A stretch of 64,000 nt of DNA from an uncultured Massilia sp. (lineage in GTDB: Bacteria > Pseudomonadota > Gammaproteobacteria > Burkholderiales > Burkholderiaceae_D): contig NZ_CAJYEB010000019.1 in assembly GCF_913773735.1 (NCBI RefSeq), forward strand, positions 62,001 to 126,000, given 5' to 3'. Position numbers and translations under genes: made by a program. The notes under the pieces are model-generated. The model saw only the letters and a program-made list of their open reading frames with translations, had not been told where the DNA came from and did no database searches. Within the stretch, counting starts at the first letter, position 1; each line of letters opens with the position of its first letter. Below, piece by piece: positions 26,791 to 36,770 of the stretch.

Positions 26791-27741
26791 TTAGTCGACG
26801 AACAGCGAGATGACCGAGTCGCCCTTGACGATGCGCTTGAAGGTCTCGGCCAGCAGCGGCGCGCAGGTCAGCTGGCGGATCTTGCCGCAAGCCTGGCCGG
26901 CCGCGCTCAGCGGGATCGTGTCGGTGACGACCAGTTCGTCCAGCGGCGAATTCGCGATGCGGTCGATCGCCGGGCCGGACAGCACCGGGTGCGTGCAATA
27001 GGCAACGACTTTCTTGGCGCCGCGTTCCTTCAGCACTTCGGCGGCCTTGCACAGCGTGCCCGCAGTGTCGACCATGTCGTCCATGATCACGCAGTTGCGG
27101 CCTTCGACCTCACCGATGATGTTCATGACTTCCGACACGTTCGCCTTCGGGCGACGCTTGTCGATGATCGCCAGGTCGCAGCCGAGGCGCTTGGCCAGCG
27201 CACGGGCGCGCACCACGCCGCCGACGTCCGGCGACACGACCAGCAGGTCGTCGTAGTTGCGCTTCTGCAGGTCGCCCAGCAGGATCGGCGAGGCGTAGAT
27301 ATTGTCGACCGGGATGTCGAAGAAGCCCTGGATCTGGTCGGCGTGCAGGTCCATGATCAGGACGCGCTCGACGCCGGCCTGCTGCAGCATGTTCGCGACC
27401 ACCTTGGCCGAGATCGCCACGCGGGCGGAACGCGGACGGCGGTCCTGGCGGGCATAGCCGAAGTAAGGAATCGCCGCGGTGATGCGGCCTGCCGATGCGC
27501 GCTTGAGAGCGTCGACCATCAGCATGATTTCCATGAGGCTGTCGTTGGTGGGAGCGCAGGTCGATTGCAGAACGAAGACGTCCTTGCCGCGAACGTTCTC
27601 GTTGATTTCGACCATGACTTCGCCGTCGGAGAACTTCGAAACCACGGCTTTACCGAGAGGAATGCCGAGGCTTTTTGCGACCCCTTCTGCTAGCGCCGGA
27701 TTGGCATTGCCGGTAAAAACCATCAGGTTTTCATAAGCCAT
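26791..27741 (-). CDS. prs: Ribose-phosphate pyrophosphokinase Prs
   Basis: 316 residues, the length of class I PRPP synthases. It makes PRPP from ribose 5-phosphate and ATP for purine, pyrimidine, histidine, tryptophan and NAD synthesis. Marks: [20 protein letters not shown] (ATP-binding region), [11 protein letters not shown] (the flexible loop), [14 protein letters not shown] (Mg site) and [14 protein letters not shown] (the PRPP-binding loop). The gene lies just downstream of tRNA-Gln on the same strand. Confidence 0.97.
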   Translation of the reverse strand: MAYENLMVFTGNANPALAEGVAKSLGIPLGKAVVSKFSDGEVMVEINENVRGKDVFVLQSTCAPTNDSLMEIMLMVDALKRASAGRITAAIPYFGYARQDRRPRSARVAISAKVVANMLQQAGVERVLIMDLHADQIQGFFDIPVDNIYASPILLGDLQKRNYDDLLVVSPDVGGVVRARALAKRLGCDLAIIDKRRPKANVSEVMNIIGEVEGRNCVIMDDMVDTAGTLCKAAEVLKERGAKKVVAYCTHPVLSGPAIDRIANSPLDELVVTDTIPLSAAGQACGKIRQLTCAPLLAETFKRIVKGDSVISLFVD

Positions 27742-27811
27742 GGGAGTTCCAGAAGAGTAGTGAATAGAACTTTTGAAAAGTCGCTAATGCAAGATCATTA
27801 ACGCTTGAAGT

Positions 27812-27840
27812 ACAAAAAAAATGGGCCGCTCGAGGCGGCT
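27812..27840 (-). terminator. Rho-independent terminator after tRNA-Gln
   Basis: On the minus strand GCCGC-CTCGA-GCGGC (5-bp core plus flanking wobble) is followed by CCATTTTTTTT. It ends the transcript carrying tRNA-Gln, about 54 bases after the mature 3' end, and precedes prs. Confidence 0.75.
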
Positions 27841-27893
27841 CCACTTCTCTGCCTGCTGGAGCATAAGGCATCAACAGCTCAGGCAATCAACTT

Positions 27894-27970
27894 TGGCAGG
27901 GGAACAAGGATTCGAACCTTGGTATGCCGGAATCAAAATCCGGTGCCTTAACCAGCTTGGCGATTCCCCT
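27894..27970 (-). tRNA. tRNA-Gln (anticodon TTG), CCA encoded
   Basis: The minus strand reads AGGGGAATCGCCAAGCTGG at the 5' end. The anticodon stem-loop is CCGGA-TTTTGAT-TCCGG (anticodon TTG), the T arm is CAAGG-TTCGAAT-CCTTG, and the 3' end is TTCCCCT-G-CCA. The acceptor stem AGGGGAA/TTCCCCT is fully paired. 77 bases including the genomic CCA. It lies 74 bases after ispE and is probably cut from the lolB-ispE transcript or a short one of its own. Confidence 0.97.
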
Positions 27971-28044
27971 ACACTGAAACTTGTCAGCTCGTCGCTGCAC
28001 TCGATTATTATACCGTGCAATGCATCGACAGGCAAGATTTTATT

Positions 28045-28947
28045 CTACAACTCGTTGATTTGCAAGAGCGTTTTCATCGGATGTCTCGGCAGTGCCCTGG
28101 CTTTCCACGCCTTCCACCCCGCCGGTACCTGCTTCCGTACACGCTCGGCTTCTTGCTCGCTGGAAAACGCACAAAACACGCACGCTCCGGAACCAGTCAT
28201 CCTGGCCGCTCCGTGCCGCCCCAACCAGTCGATCGCCTCCGCTACCGGAGGGAACAGGCGGGCCGCCACGTCCTGCAAATCATTTTTCCCGAAGCCAATC
28301 CAGTCTTGCGATCCGGTTTGCCCCCTTGGAAAGTCCGCTATTGTGATGGGTTTCGTGTCCCTTGTCAAATCGGTCGCGGTAAAAATCGCAACGGTCGGCA
28401 CGGACACCCCCGGTTCGACGACGACGTACCACACGTCGGGCCCGTCCACCGCCTGCAACCGCTCGCCCACGCCCTCGGCGAACGCCGTCTCGCCGAACAG
28501 GAAGAACGGGATGTCGGCGCCCAGCGGCAGGCCCAGCGCCATCAGTTCGGCGTCCGTCAGTCCCGCCTGCCACAGGTGGTTGGCGGCCATCAATGCCGTG
28601 GCCGCGTCCGAGGAACCGCCGCCCAGGCCGCCGCCCATCGGCAGGCGCTTGTCGATGGCGACGTCGATGCCGGGCGGCAGCCGGCCATGGCGCCGCGCGT
28701 ACTCGGCCTGCAGCGCGCGCAGGGCGCGCACGACCAGGTCCTGCGCTTCCGGCACGCCGGGCACGTCGGTGGTGCGCACGATGCGCGCGTCGGCGCGCAG
28801 GTCGAAGTGCAGCGTGTCGCCGTGGTCGATCAGCTGGAACACCGACTGCAGCAGGTGGTAGCCGTCCGGGCGGCGCCCCGTCACGTGCAGGAACAGGTTC
28901 AGCTTGGCCGGGGCCGGGCAGTCGTGCAGGAACGCCGCCATGGTCAT
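28045..28947 (-). CDS. ispE: 4-diphosphocytidyl-2-C-methyl-D-erythritol kinase IspE
   Basis: 300 residues. It phosphorylates CDP-methylerythritol in the MEP isoprenoid pathway. GHMP-kinase marks: [20 protein letters not shown] at the N terminus with the substrate-binding Lys, and the ATP loop [18 protein letters not shown]. The motif [14 protein letters not shown] near the C terminus closes the site. The start ATG overlaps the lolB stop as ATGA, which picks this codon; a second ATG two codons later is possible. Confidence 0.95.
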   Translation of the reverse strand: MTMAAFLHDCPAPAKLNLFLHVTGRRPDGYHLLQSVFQLIDHGDTLHFDLRADARIVRTTDVPGVPEAQDLVVRALRALQAEYARRHGRLPPGIDVAIDKRLPMGGGLGGGSSDAATALMAANHLWQAGLTDAELMALGLPLGADIPFFLFGETAFAEGVGERLQAVDGPDVWYVVVEPGVSVPTVAIFTATDLTRDTKPITIADFPRGQTGSQDWIGFGKNDLQDVAARLFPPVAEAIDWLGRHGAARMTGSGACVFCAFSSEQEAERVRKQVPAGWKAWKARALPRHPMKTLLQINEL

Positions 28948-29567
28948 TGCACCGGATCGACGACGATGTTCACCGACAGCTCCTCGCTGTCGGCCGTGGC
29001 CGCGCGGCCGGCGCGGATGATGCGCGGCATCGCCCCGCCGCTGCCCTTCGGCCCGTCCTGCCATTCGGCGAAGCGCAGGCGCCAGCCGTCGTCGGTGAAC
29101 ACATTGTTGTTGGCCGGCGAGGCGGCGAAGCGCTTGCCGGACGCGTCGGTCGCATAGCCCTGCAGCCAGTCGGCCAGGCCGTTCACGGGCAGCGACCAGC
29201 CGAGCGTGCGCCGCGTCAGGCTGTCGATGTCCTTCTCGGTGCGCGGTGCGTGGCCCGATTGCGTCAGGGTGGCCGCCTGCGGCGTCACGCTGATCTGCGC
29301 CAGGGTCGAGCCCAGCTGGGAATCGAGCGCGACGTCGATGCGGCCGGGCTGCTGCGTCCAGCGGAACAGCACGCTGACGTTCTGCGGCTGGCCGTCCTTC
29401 TGGTACGTCACGGACAGGCGGCCGCTGCGCTCGAGCGTGTCGCGGTAGGCGGCCGCGGCCGCGTTCGGGTTCGACAGCGGCGCGCCGCCGGTGGCGCAGC
29501 CGGCCAGCACGGCGGCCAGCAGCATGGCGGGAATGAAGCGGGAGGAACGGTACATCGGCAAAGACAT
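28944..29567 (-). CDS. lolB: Outer-membrane lipoprotein receptor LolB
   Basis: 207 residues. Lipoprotein signal with lipobox LAGC ([14 protein letters not shown]). LolB accepts lipoproteins from periplasmic LolA and inserts them into the outer membrane. The fold is recognisable from [20 protein letters not shown] near the N terminus and the [17 protein letters not shown] segment, which is the family's most conserved piece. Two ATGs (29567, 29555) are possible starts. It overlaps ispE by four bases and follows a TPR lipoprotein gene. Confidence 0.92.
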   Translation of the reverse strand: MSLPMYRSSRFIPAMLLAAVLAGCATGGAPLSNPNAAAAAYRDTLERSGRLSVTYQKDGQPQNVSVLFRWTQQPGRIDVALDSQLGSTLAQISVTPQAATLTQSGHAPRTEKDIDSLTRRTLGWSLPVNGLADWLQGYATDASGKRFAASPANNNVFTDDGWRLRFAEWQDGPKGSGGAMPRIIRAGRAATADSEELSVNIVVDPVQ

Positions 29568-29581
29568 CCTATGAATGACAA

Positions 29582-29601
29582 CCGGCGGACAGTGCCGCCG
29601 G
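29582..29601 (-). other. Hairpin between the TPR lipoprotein gene and lolB
   Basis: CCGGCGG-ACAGTG-CCGCCGG, a 7-bp stem, sits 15 bases before the lolB start. A second inverted repeat, TGAAATATTATTTCA, lies just upstream at about 29608-29622. No T-run follows. It may reduce read-through into lolB, or be an mRNA-stability element. Confidence 0.35.
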
Positions 29602-29650
29602 CCAAAGATGAAATATTATTTCAAAATACGCTACATTATGAAAGATCGCT

Positions 29651-31462
29651 TCACAGCGACACGTGCAGGCGCGCCAGCGTGGCCTTCAGCGCATCGTTCT
29701 TCGGATCCTTGTCGCGCGCTTCGCGCCAGAGCTTGCGCGCCTCGTCCTGCTGGCCCTTCTTCCACAGCACTTCGCCCAGGTGCACGGCGATCTCGGCATC
29801 GCTGCGCAGCGCATAGGCCTTGCGCAGCTGGGCCTCGGCCGCGTCCAGGTTACCCAGGCGATATTCCACCCAGCCCATGCTGTCCATGATGAAGGGGTCG
29901 TTGGGCGCCATGCCCAGCGCCTTCTCGATCAGCTGGCGGGCTTCCTTCAGGCGGATGTTGCGGTCGGCCAGCGAATAGCCGAGGGCATTGTAGGCATGGT
30001 GGTTGTCCGGCGTCGTGGCGATCACCTTGCGCAGCGATTTCTCCATGACGTCGACCTTGTTCACGCGCTCGGCGCTCAGGGCGAAGTCGTACAGGAAATC
30101 CATATTGTCGGGGAAGCGCTTGACGCCCTGCTCCATGACCTTGTACGACTCCTGCTCCTTGCCGGCATCGCGCAGGATCTGCGCCTCGACCAGCACGACC
30201 TGGGCCTGCTCGGCCTTGTCGCCCTGCAAGGTGGCCAGGTACTTGCGCGCGGCCGGCACGTCGCCGGCCTTGGCGATCAGCTGGGCGCGGCGCAGCTCGG
30301 CGCCGAACTGGATCTTGGGGTCGCCGCTGTCGAGGCGGTCGAGCCAGTCCTGGGCCGCCTTGTAGTCGCCGCGTTCCTCGGCGAGCTGGGACAGCATCAG
30401 CACGGCCTTGGCGCTGTCGCGCTCGTCGTCCGGCGCCTTTTCCATCACGTCGACGAAGCGCGTCAGGTAGCGCTCGGCGCCCTGCACGTCCTTCATCTGC
30501 GCCGACAGCACGCCCAGCGCGTACAGGGTGGCCGGATTGTCCGGCTTGGCCTTGTCGAGCAGGAGGAACTGCTGGCGCGCGGCCTCGAACTGGTTGTCGT
30601 TGACGAGCAGGCGCGCGTACGCCGCGCGCACCTCGCCGGCATCGGGGTGCGCCACCAGGAATTCCTTCAGCACGCCGGCCGCCTGGGCATCGTTGTCGCC
30701 CGTCTGCGCCAGCGTCAGCGCGGCGATTTCGGAATCGGGCTTGATCTTCAGGGCGGCGAACGCCTCGCGCCGGGCATCGTCCTTGGCGCCGCGCGCCAGC
30801 GCCGACTGGGCCAGCACGACGTGGGTTTCCATCATGTCCGGATACGGCGCGACCAGGCGCTCGACCATGGCGATGCCGGCCTGCTTGTCCTTGGCGCGCA
30901 GCAGCAGCTGCTGCATCTGGAACATCACCATGCCGCGCGCGCCCGGGGTCGCCTCGGCCAGGCGCTGCCTGAGGATTTTTTCTGCTTCGCCGAGGTTGTC
31001 GGACAGGATCACCAGCCCCAGATAGTACTGGCTGGCCTCCTCGGAGTTCGGCGAGTATTCGCGCCACAGGCGCACCGCGGCAAGCGCGTCCTCGGCCTGC
31101 TTGGCCGACAGCGCCATCTCGGCGGCGCGCTTGGCCAGGCGCGGATCCCTGGTCTGCTGGGCCAGGCTCAGCAGCGTGAGGTACGGGCCTTGCCAGTCGC
31201 CATTCTTGAACGCCATTTCCGCCTGCATCAGCTGCGTCATCATGGTGGGCGTCATGGCGACGTTGGGAACGTTTTCGTCCGACTTCGTGTCCTGCGCCTC
31301 GCCTGCGGCTGCCTTCCTCTGGGCCTCGGCGGCGGCAAGGGGCTGGTCGGATGGCGCCGCGGCGGCTTGCTGGCCTGCCGGCTGGTCGGATTGCTGCTTG
31401 GGCGCCACAGCACAGGCCGACAGTAGCGCGGAGAAGGTTACAATGGCGAAAGCGTTTTTCAA
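29651..31462 (-). CDS. TPR-repeat lipoprotein
   Basis: 603 residues from a TTG at 31462 that has GGGA six bases upstream (an earlier TTG at 31474 is also in frame; no ATG is near). Signal with lipobox LLSAC (Cys17), then a Gln/Ala/Pro-rich linker, then TPR helices over the rest (for example DDARREAFAALKIKPDSEIA, PATLYALGVLSAQMKDV, NHHAYNALGYSLADRNIRL). Such a TPR lipoprotein beside lolB-ispE is common in betaproteobacteria. It probably scaffolds an envelope complex; the partner is unknown to me. Confidence 0.85.
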   Translation of the reverse strand: MKNAFAIVTFSALLSACAVAPKQQSDQPAGQQAAAAPSDQPLAAAEAQRKAAAGEAQDTKSDENVPNVAMTPTMMTQLMQAEMAFKNGDWQGPYLTLLSLAQQTRDPRLAKRAAEMALSAKQAEDALAAVRLWREYSPNSEEASQYYLGLVILSDNLGEAEKILRQRLAEATPGARGMVMFQMQQLLLRAKDKQAGIAMVERLVAPYPDMMETHVVLAQSALARGAKDDARREAFAALKIKPDSEIAALTLAQTGDNDAQAAGVLKEFLVAHPDAGEVRAAYARLLVNDNQFEAARQQFLLLDKAKPDNPATLYALGVLSAQMKDVQGAERYLTRFVDVMEKAPDDERDSAKAVLMLSQLAEERGDYKAAQDWLDRLDSGDPKIQFGAELRRAQLIAKAGDVPAARKYLATLQGDKAEQAQVVLVEAQILRDAGKEQESYKVMEQGVKRFPDNMDFLYDFALSAERVNKVDVMEKSLRKVIATTPDNHHAYNALGYSLADRNIRLKEARQLIEKALGMAPNDPFIMDSMGWVEYRLGNLDAAEAQLRKAYALRSDAEIAVHLGEVLWKKGQQDEARKLWREARDKDPKNDALKATLARLHVSL

Positions 31463-31566
31463 GGCAAGTCCCAATCGAATCGATGATCCGATTCTACGCC
31501 GAACGCCTGCCGCGCGTGCGCCGCTGCAACACGAATTTACATTGCATCCATCTTTCCTGACGCTTC

Positions 31567-32400
31567 ATGCCTGAACTCCCGGAAGTCGAAGTTACCCGGC
31601 GCGGTGTCGCGCCGCACCTGGAAGACCGTATCGTCGAACACGTCGTGCTGCGCCGCGAGGGGTTGCGCTGGCCGTTCCCGCCCACGCTGCCGGCGCTGCT
31701 GGCCGGCCGCCGCATCCTCGGCACCGGGCGGCGCGGCAAGTACCTGTTGCTGAAGTTCGAGCACGGCACCCTGATCGTCCACCTCGGCATGTCCGGCCAT
31801 TTGCGCGTGCTGCCCGAAGGCATCGAACTGAAGAAGCACGACCACTTCGACCTCGTCGTGCGCGGCCCCGAAGGCCGGCGCGTGCTGCGCCTGCACGACC
31901 CGCGCCGCTTCGGCGCCGTGCTCTGGCACGACAACGACGACGGCGAACTGGACGAGCACATCCTGCTGCGCGGCCTCGGCGTCGAACCGCTCGAGGACCA
32001 GTTTTCCGGCGAGCTGCTGTGGCGCGCCACGCGCAACCGCAATGCCCCGATCAAGCAGGTGCTGCTGGCCGGCGACATCGTCGTCGGCGTCGGCAATATC
32101 TACGCCTGCGAGAGCCTGTTTCGTGCCGGCATCAATCCGAAGACGCCGGCCGGGCGCATCAGCCGCGCCCGCTACGACAGGCTGGCCGAGGCGATCCGCG
32201 CGATCCTGGCCGCCGCGATCGTCCAGGGCGGCAGCACGCTGCGTGACTTTATTGCCGTAAATGGCCAGTCTGGCTATTTCCAGCAGACATATTTCGTCTA
32301 TGATCGTGCTGGAGTGCCTTGCCGCAACTGTGGGGCGCCGGTACGCCAGATCAAGCAGGGCCAACGCTCCACCTTCTATTGCGCGACCTGCCAGCGCTGA
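31567..32400 (+). CDS. mutM: Formamidopyrimidine-DNA glycosylase MutM (Fpg)
   Basis: 277 residues. It removes 8-oxoguanine and formamidopyrimidines from DNA and nicks the strand. The N terminus is [13 protein letters not shown], exposing the catalytic Pro after Met removal, with Glu next. The Lys of [13 protein letters not shown] and the [13 protein letters not shown] helix-two-turn-helix follow. The C-terminal zinc finger is CRNCG...CATCQR. First gene of mutM-dynamin-mutY, 30 bases before the GTPase. Confidence 0.96.
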   Translation: MPELPEVEVTRRGVAPHLEDRIVEHVVLRREGLRWPFPPTLPALLAGRRILGTGRRGKYLLLKFEHGTLIVHLGMSGHLRVLPEGIELKKHDHFDLVVRGPEGRRVLRLHDPRRFGAVLWHDNDDGELDEHILLRGLGVEPLEDQFSGELLWRATRNRNAPIKQVLLAGDIVVGVGNIYACESLFRAGINPKTPAGRISRARYDRLAEAIRAILAAAIVQGGSTLRDFIAVNGQSGYFQQTYFVYDRAGVPCRNCGAPVRQIKQGQRSTFYCATCQR

Positions 32401-32429
32401 CCCGCCGGCACGCAGCGACGAACGAGACC

Positions 32430-34370
32430 ATGCAGGACTTACAACGATATGGCGCCTGGCGCGCACGCGTCGCCCAGGCGCTGGAACGCTATCGCGGCTG
32501 GGCGCAGTCGGCCGGCCTGCTGGACGCGGCCGCGCAGCAGCGCCTGGCGCGCGCGCTGGCGCGGCTGGGCGACGACCGCCTGACGGTCGCCTTCGTGGCC
32601 GAGTTCTCGCGCGGCAAATCGGAACTGATCAACGCCCTGTTCTTCGCCGACTACGGCCGGCGCATCGTGCCGTCCAGCCCCGGGCGCACGACGATGTGCC
32701 CGACCGAGCTGGCCTGGGACCCGGCGCTGCCGCCCTGCATCCGCCTGCTGCCGATCGAGACGCGGCGCGCGCACCGCACCACCGCCGACTACCGCGACGA
32801 CGCCGGCGCCTGGACGGTGCTGCCGCTCGACCTCGACGCGCCGGCGCGCATGACCGAGGCCTTCCTGCAGGTCAGCCTGACGCGGCGCGCGGATCCCGCG
32901 GAAGCGGCCGGCTACGGCCTGTACGACGGTGCCGACGCCGACCTGGCGGGCGCCGTGGGCGACGACGGCCTGGTCGAGATCCCGCGCTGGCGCCACGCGC
33001 TGATCAACTTCCCGCATCCGCTGCTGCAGCAGGGCCTGGTGATCGTCGACACGCCGGGCCTGAACGCGATCGGCACCGAGCCCGAACTGACGCTGAACCT
33101 GATCCCGAACGCGCATGCGGTGCTGTTCGTGCTGGCCGCCGAGACGGGCGTGACGAAGAGCGACATCGAGGTCTGGCGCACCCACGTGGGCGCGGGGCCG
33201 GGACCGGCCGCGGGCCGCATCGTCGTGCTCAACAAGATCGACGCGCTGTGGGACGAACTGCGCAGCGAGGCCGACAACGATGCCGCCATCGCGCGCCAGC
33301 GCCACGACGTCGCGCGCCTGCTGGGCGTGGCCGACGCGCAGGTGTTCCCGGTGTCGGCGCAGAAGGCGCTGGTGGGCCGGATCAACGGCGACGCGGCCCT
33401 GTTCGAGAAGAGCCGCGTGGGCCTGCTGGAAGCGGCGCTGTTCGGCGAACTGGTGCCGGCGCGCCAGGCGATCTTGCGCGGCCAGTTGCGCGACGACCTG
33501 GCGGCCGCGCGCGCGGCGGCCGAATCGCTGCTGGCCACGCGCGCGCGCGACCTGGTCGAGCAGATGCAGGAACTGCAAAGCCTGCGCGGCAAGAACCAGG
33601 GCGTGATCGCCCACATGATGCGCCGCGTCGAGCTGGAAAAGAAGGAATTCGACGCCAGCCTGTTCAAGCTGCAGGGCACGCGCGCCGTGTTCGCGACGCT
33701 GTCCAATGAACTCTACAGCCTGATCGGCATGGACGCCATGCAGCGCCAGGCCGATGCCGTGCGCGCGGCGATGGAAGCGGCGCGCTTCGGCACCGGCACG
33801 CGCGCGCCGGTGCGCGCCTTCTTCGCCGAGGTGCGCACCAGCCTCGCACTGGCCGACGCCAAGACGGAGGAAATCCGCGCCATGATCGAGACGATGGCGC
33901 GCCGCTTCTCGGCCGAGCACGGCCTCGCGCTGGCCCTGCCGGCGCCGCTGTCGCTGGAACGCTACCGGCGCGAGATCAACGCCGTCGAGGCCATCTACCT
34001 GAAGCGCTTCGGCACCGCGACCCTCCTGATCACCAGCCGCGCCGCGCTGCTCGAACGCTTCTTCGACACCATCGTCTCGCGCGTGCGGCACGCCCTGCGC
34101 GAGGCGAACGCCGACGCCGAAGCCTGGCTGCAGGTCCTGATGGCGCCGCTCGAATCGCGCATCCGCCAGCACCGCGAACAGCTGCGCCAGCGCCAGGCCT
34201 CGATCCAGCGCATCCACGACGCCACCGACAGCCTGGACCAGAAGATCGCCGCCTTCGACGACGCGCGCGGCGCGCTCGACGGCGTGCGCGCGCGCCTGGA
34301 CGAACTGGCCGGCGGCGTCGATACCGAACTGCGCGGCGCCATCGACGCCGCCTCATTGGAAACCGAATGA
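32430..34370 (+). CDS. Dynamin-family (large) GTPase
   Basis: 646 residues. G1 is FSRGKSELINAL (GKS at 62-64), G2 PSSPGRTTMCPTEL, G3 VDTPG (206-210) and G4 NKID (268-271). The C-terminal 350 residues are long amphipathic helices (ARAAAESLLATRARDLVEQM, LEKKEFDASLFKLQGTRAVF), the stalk-type region of bacterial dynamin-like proteins. These remodel or bind membranes with GTP. The ATG at 32430 follows mutM by 30 bases, and the stop overlaps mutY as ATGA. The link between a membrane-type GTPase and oxidised-guanine repair is unexplained. The P-loop has Glu in place of the usual Thr/Ser after GKS. Confidence 0.85.
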   Translation: MQDLQRYGAWRARVAQALERYRGWAQSAGLLDAAAQQRLARALARLGDDRLTVAFVAEFSRGKSELINALFFADYGRRIVPSSPGRTTMCPTELAWDPALPPCIRLLPIETRRAHRTTADYRDDAGAWTVLPLDLDAPARMTEAFLQVSLTRRADPAEAAGYGLYDGADADLAGAVGDDGLVEIPRWRHALINFPHPLLQQGLVIVDTPGLNAIGTEPELTLNLIPNAHAVLFVLAAETGVTKSDIEVWRTHVGAGPGPAAGRIVVLNKIDALWDELRSEADNDAAIARQRHDVARLLGVADAQVFPVSAQKALVGRINGDAALFEKSRVGLLEAALFGELVPARQAILRGQLRDDLAAARAAAESLLATRARDLVEQMQELQSLRGKNQGVIAHMMRRVELEKKEFDASLFKLQGTRAVFATLSNELYSLIGMDAMQRQADAVRAAMEAARFGTGTRAPVRAFFAEVRTSLALADAKTEEIRAMIETMARRFSAEHGLALALPAPLSLERYRREINAVEAIYLKRFGTATLLITSRAALLERFFDTIVSRVRHALREANADAEAWLQVLMAPLESRIRQHREQLRQRQASIQRIHDATDSLDQKIAAFDDARGALDGVRARLDELAGGVDTELRGAIDAASLETE

Positions 34371-35479
34371 AACGCACCACCGAATCCGAAATCCTGTCCG
34401 ACCCGGGCTTTTCGCGCGCCGTCATCGACTGGCAGCGCGCCCACGGCCGCCACGCCCTGCCCTGGCAGAACACGCGCGACGCCTACCGCATCTGGCTGTC
34501 CGAGATCATGCTGCAGCAGACCCAGGTCGCCGCCGTGCTGGGCTATTACGCGCGCTTCCTGGAGCGCTTCCCGACCGTCTTCGCGCTGGCCGAGGCGCCG
34601 CAGGAAGACGTGATGGCCCACTGGGCCGGGCTGGGCTACTACACCCGCGCGCGCAACCTGCACGCCTGCGCCAAACGCATCGTGGCCGAGTACGACGGCG
34701 TCTTTCCGAGCGACCCGGCGCTGCTGGCCGACCTGCCCGGCATCGGCCGCTCGACCGCCGCCGCCATCGCCGCCTTTTCGGCGGGCACGCGCGCGGCCAT
34801 CCTGGATGGCAACGTCAAGCGCGTGTTCGCGCGCGTGTTCGGCATCGACGAATACCCGGGCATCAAGCCGGTCGAGGACGCGCTGTGGCGCCGCGCCGAC
34901 GCCCTGCTGCCGCAGGACGACGGCATCGAAGCCTATACCCAGGGCCTGATGGACCTGGGCGCGACGCTGTGCACGCGCGGCAAGCCGGACTGCGGCCGCT
35001 GCCCGCTGCAGGCGCGCTGCGTGGCCCACGCGACGGACCGCACGGCCGAGCTGCCGGTACGCAAGCCGAAGAAGGCGACGCCGGAAAAGCGCGCGCGCCT
35101 GCTGGTCGTGATCGACGCCGGCCAGGTGCTGCTGGAACAGCGCCCCGGCACGGGCATCTGGGGCGGGCTGCTGTCGCTGCCGGAAGTCGAGGGCCACGTG
35201 GCGCTGGACGACGAGGACGTTCCCGCCGACGCGCTCGGCGTGCCGGAAGCGGCGGCGCGCTTCGGCAGCGTCGACGACTGCGAGGCGCTGCTGCCGCTGC
35301 AGCACGTGTTCACCCACTACCGGCTGCACATCCACCCGTTCCGCATCGGCCTGCGCGCGCGCGCCGCCCTGCCCGCCGGCTGCCAGTGGCTGGCCCTGGC
35401 GGACGTCGACGCCGCCGCCTTGCCTGCGCCCGTCAAGAAGCTGCTGGGCCAGCTCGGCCAGCCCTCGCTGTTCGGCTGA
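34367..35479 (+). CDS. mutY: A/G-specific adenine glycosylase MutY
   Basis: 370 residues. It removes adenine mispaired with 8-oxoguanine, completing the GO repair system with MutM. Catalytic Glu46 is in SEIMLQQTQV and Asp147 in AILDGNVKR. The helix-hairpin-helix is LPGIGRSTAAAIAAF (123-137). The [4Fe-4S] cysteines are Cys202, 209, 212 and 218 (C-x6-C-x2-C-x5-C). The C-terminal NUDIX-like domain (GTGIWGGLLSLPEVE) recognises 8-oxoG. The start overlaps the GTPase stop by four bases. Confidence 0.96.
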   Translation: MKRTTESEILSDPGFSRAVIDWQRAHGRHALPWQNTRDAYRIWLSEIMLQQTQVAAVLGYYARFLERFPTVFALAEAPQEDVMAHWAGLGYYTRARNLHACAKRIVAEYDGVFPSDPALLADLPGIGRSTAAAIAAFSAGTRAAILDGNVKRVFARVFGIDEYPGIKPVEDALWRRADALLPQDDGIEAYTQGLMDLGATLCTRGKPDCGRCPLQARCVAHATDRTAELPVRKPKKATPEKRARLLVVIDAGQVLLEQRPGTGIWGGLLSLPEVEGHVALDDEDVPADALGVPEAAARFGSVDDCEALLPLQHVFTHYRLHIHPFRIGLRARAALPAGCQWLALADVDAAALPAPVKKLLGQLGQPSLFG

Positions 35480-35501
35480 CGCGCGTGGACACCGGATCGC
35501 G

Positions 35502-36218
35502 ATGACGCGCGCGCAACGGCTGCTGGCCCTGCTGCAGGCCCTGCGCGGCTACCGCTTCCCCGTCACCGGCGACGCTCTCGCCGGCGAGCTCGGGATCAGC
35601 CTGCGCACGCTGTACCGCGACATCGCCACCCTGCGCGCGCAGGGCGCGCGCATCGAGGGCGAGCCGGGCCTGGGCTATGTGCTGAAACCCGGCTTCCTGC
35701 TGCCGCCGCTGATGTTCACGCAAGAGCAGGTCGAGGCGCTGGTGCTGGGCGGGCGCTGGGTCGCGCAGCATGGCGACGAGCGCCTGGCGCAGGCGGCGCG
35801 CGAGGCGGTCGACAAGATCGCCGCGGTGCTGCCGGACGCCTCGCGCCGCACGCTCGACGACTCCGGCCTGCTGGTGGCGAGCGCGCGCGAGGCCGGGCCG
35901 CCCGGGCCGCACATGGCGCCGATCCGCGCCGCGATGCGCGAGGAATGCAAGCTGGTGCTGGACTACCGCGCCGAGGGCGGCGCCGCCACGCGGCGCGTGG
36001 TGTGGCCGGTCGCGCTGGGCTTCTTCGAGCGGGTGCGCATGCTGGTCGCCTGGTGCGAGCTGCGCGGGGGCTTTCGCCACTTCCGCCTGGACCGCATCGC
36101 CGCGCTCGCGGCGACGCCGGAGCGCTACCCGCGCCGGCGCCGCGCGCTGCTGCAGGAATGGCGCGTGCGCGAGAACATTCCCGACCGCCCCGCCCGCCAC
36201 GCTGCTGACGGAAACTGA
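35502..36218 (+). CDS. YafY-type regulator (DeoR-like HTH plus WYL domain)
   Basis: 238 residues. N-terminal winged HTH (residues 1-60: RLLALLQALRGYRFPVTGDA, ISLRTLYRDIATLRAQGARI), linker, then a WYL-type domain (AMREECKLVLDYRAEGG, RRVVWPVALGFFERVRMLVA). WYL domains bind ligands, often nucleotides or nucleic acid. Proteins of this subtype are frequently found beside a glyoxalase-like VOC gene, as here, and probably regulate it. Starts 22 bases after mutY. Confidence 0.88.
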   Translation: MTRAQRLLALLQALRGYRFPVTGDALAGELGISLRTLYRDIATLRAQGARIEGEPGLGYVLKPGFLLPPLMFTQEQVEALVLGGRWVAQHGDERLAQAAREAVDKIAAVLPDASRRTLDDSGLLVASAREAGPPGPHMAPIRAAMREECKLVLDYRAEGGAATRRVVWPVALGFFERVRMLVAWCELRGGFRHFRLDRIAALAATPERYPRRRRALLQEWRVRENIPDRPARHAADGN

Positions 36219-36269
36219 CAGTCGCCCTGCCTACACTGGCCGCTTCGTCAACCACCGAAGGAGCACGCC

Positions 36270-36638
36270 ATGCACACCCCGCACTACACCATCCTCTACG
36301 TCGCCGATCCCCAGGCCAGCGCGCGCCTGTACGCCGGCCTGCTGGGCGCCGAGGCGATCGACGCCATGCCCACGTTCGCGCTGTTCGCCCTGGAGGGCGG
36401 GCGCATGCTGGGCCTGTGGGCCAGGGACGCCGTGAAGCCGCCCGCCGACTTCCACGGCAGCGGCAGCGAGATCGCGCTGCGCGTGGACGGCGTGGCCGCG
36501 GTCGACGCGCTGCACGCGGACTGGCGCGCGCGCGGCCTGGACATCCTGCAGGCGCCGGCGGTGCTGGACTTCGGCTACACGTTCACGGCGGCCGATCCGG
36601 ACGGCCACCGCTTGCGCGTGTTCGCACGCACCGAATGA
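36270..36638 (+). CDS. VOC-family (glyoxalase-like) protein
   Basis: 122 residues with AAGGAG seven bases before the ATG. Two beta-alpha-beta-beta-beta units: HYTILYVADPQASARLYAGL and EIALRVDGVAAVDALHADWR ... YTFTAADPDGHRLRVF. The family includes dioxygenases, isomerases and antibiotic-binding proteins; the substrate cannot be read. It follows the YafY-type regulator by 51 bases and the two probably form a regulated pair. Confidence 0.85.
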   Translation: MHTPHYTILYVADPQASARLYAGLLGAEAIDAMPTFALFALEGGRMLGLWARDAVKPPADFHGSGSEIALRVDGVAAVDALHADWRARGLDILQAPAVLDFGYTFTAADPDGHRLRVFARTE

Positions 36639-36770
36639 CCCATCGCCGTCGTTCCCGCGAACGCGGAATCGCCCACGCACCGGGTGGGTGGACGGGTTCC
36701 CACGCGGCGCCGGCATGTCGCACGACGCATCGAAAGAGGATTGGACGCGTGGACGGCGGCGCCGTCCACC
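36639..36770. repeat. Short REP-like palindromes between the VOC gene and dgt
   Basis: Contains TCGTTCCCGCGAACGCGGAA at about 36650, which resembles a common proteobacterial REP sequence, and GGGTGGGTGGACGGGTTCCC at about 36682-36701, a degraded arm of family A. It runs into the family A module at 36745-36774. The two genes converge here. Confidence 0.55.
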
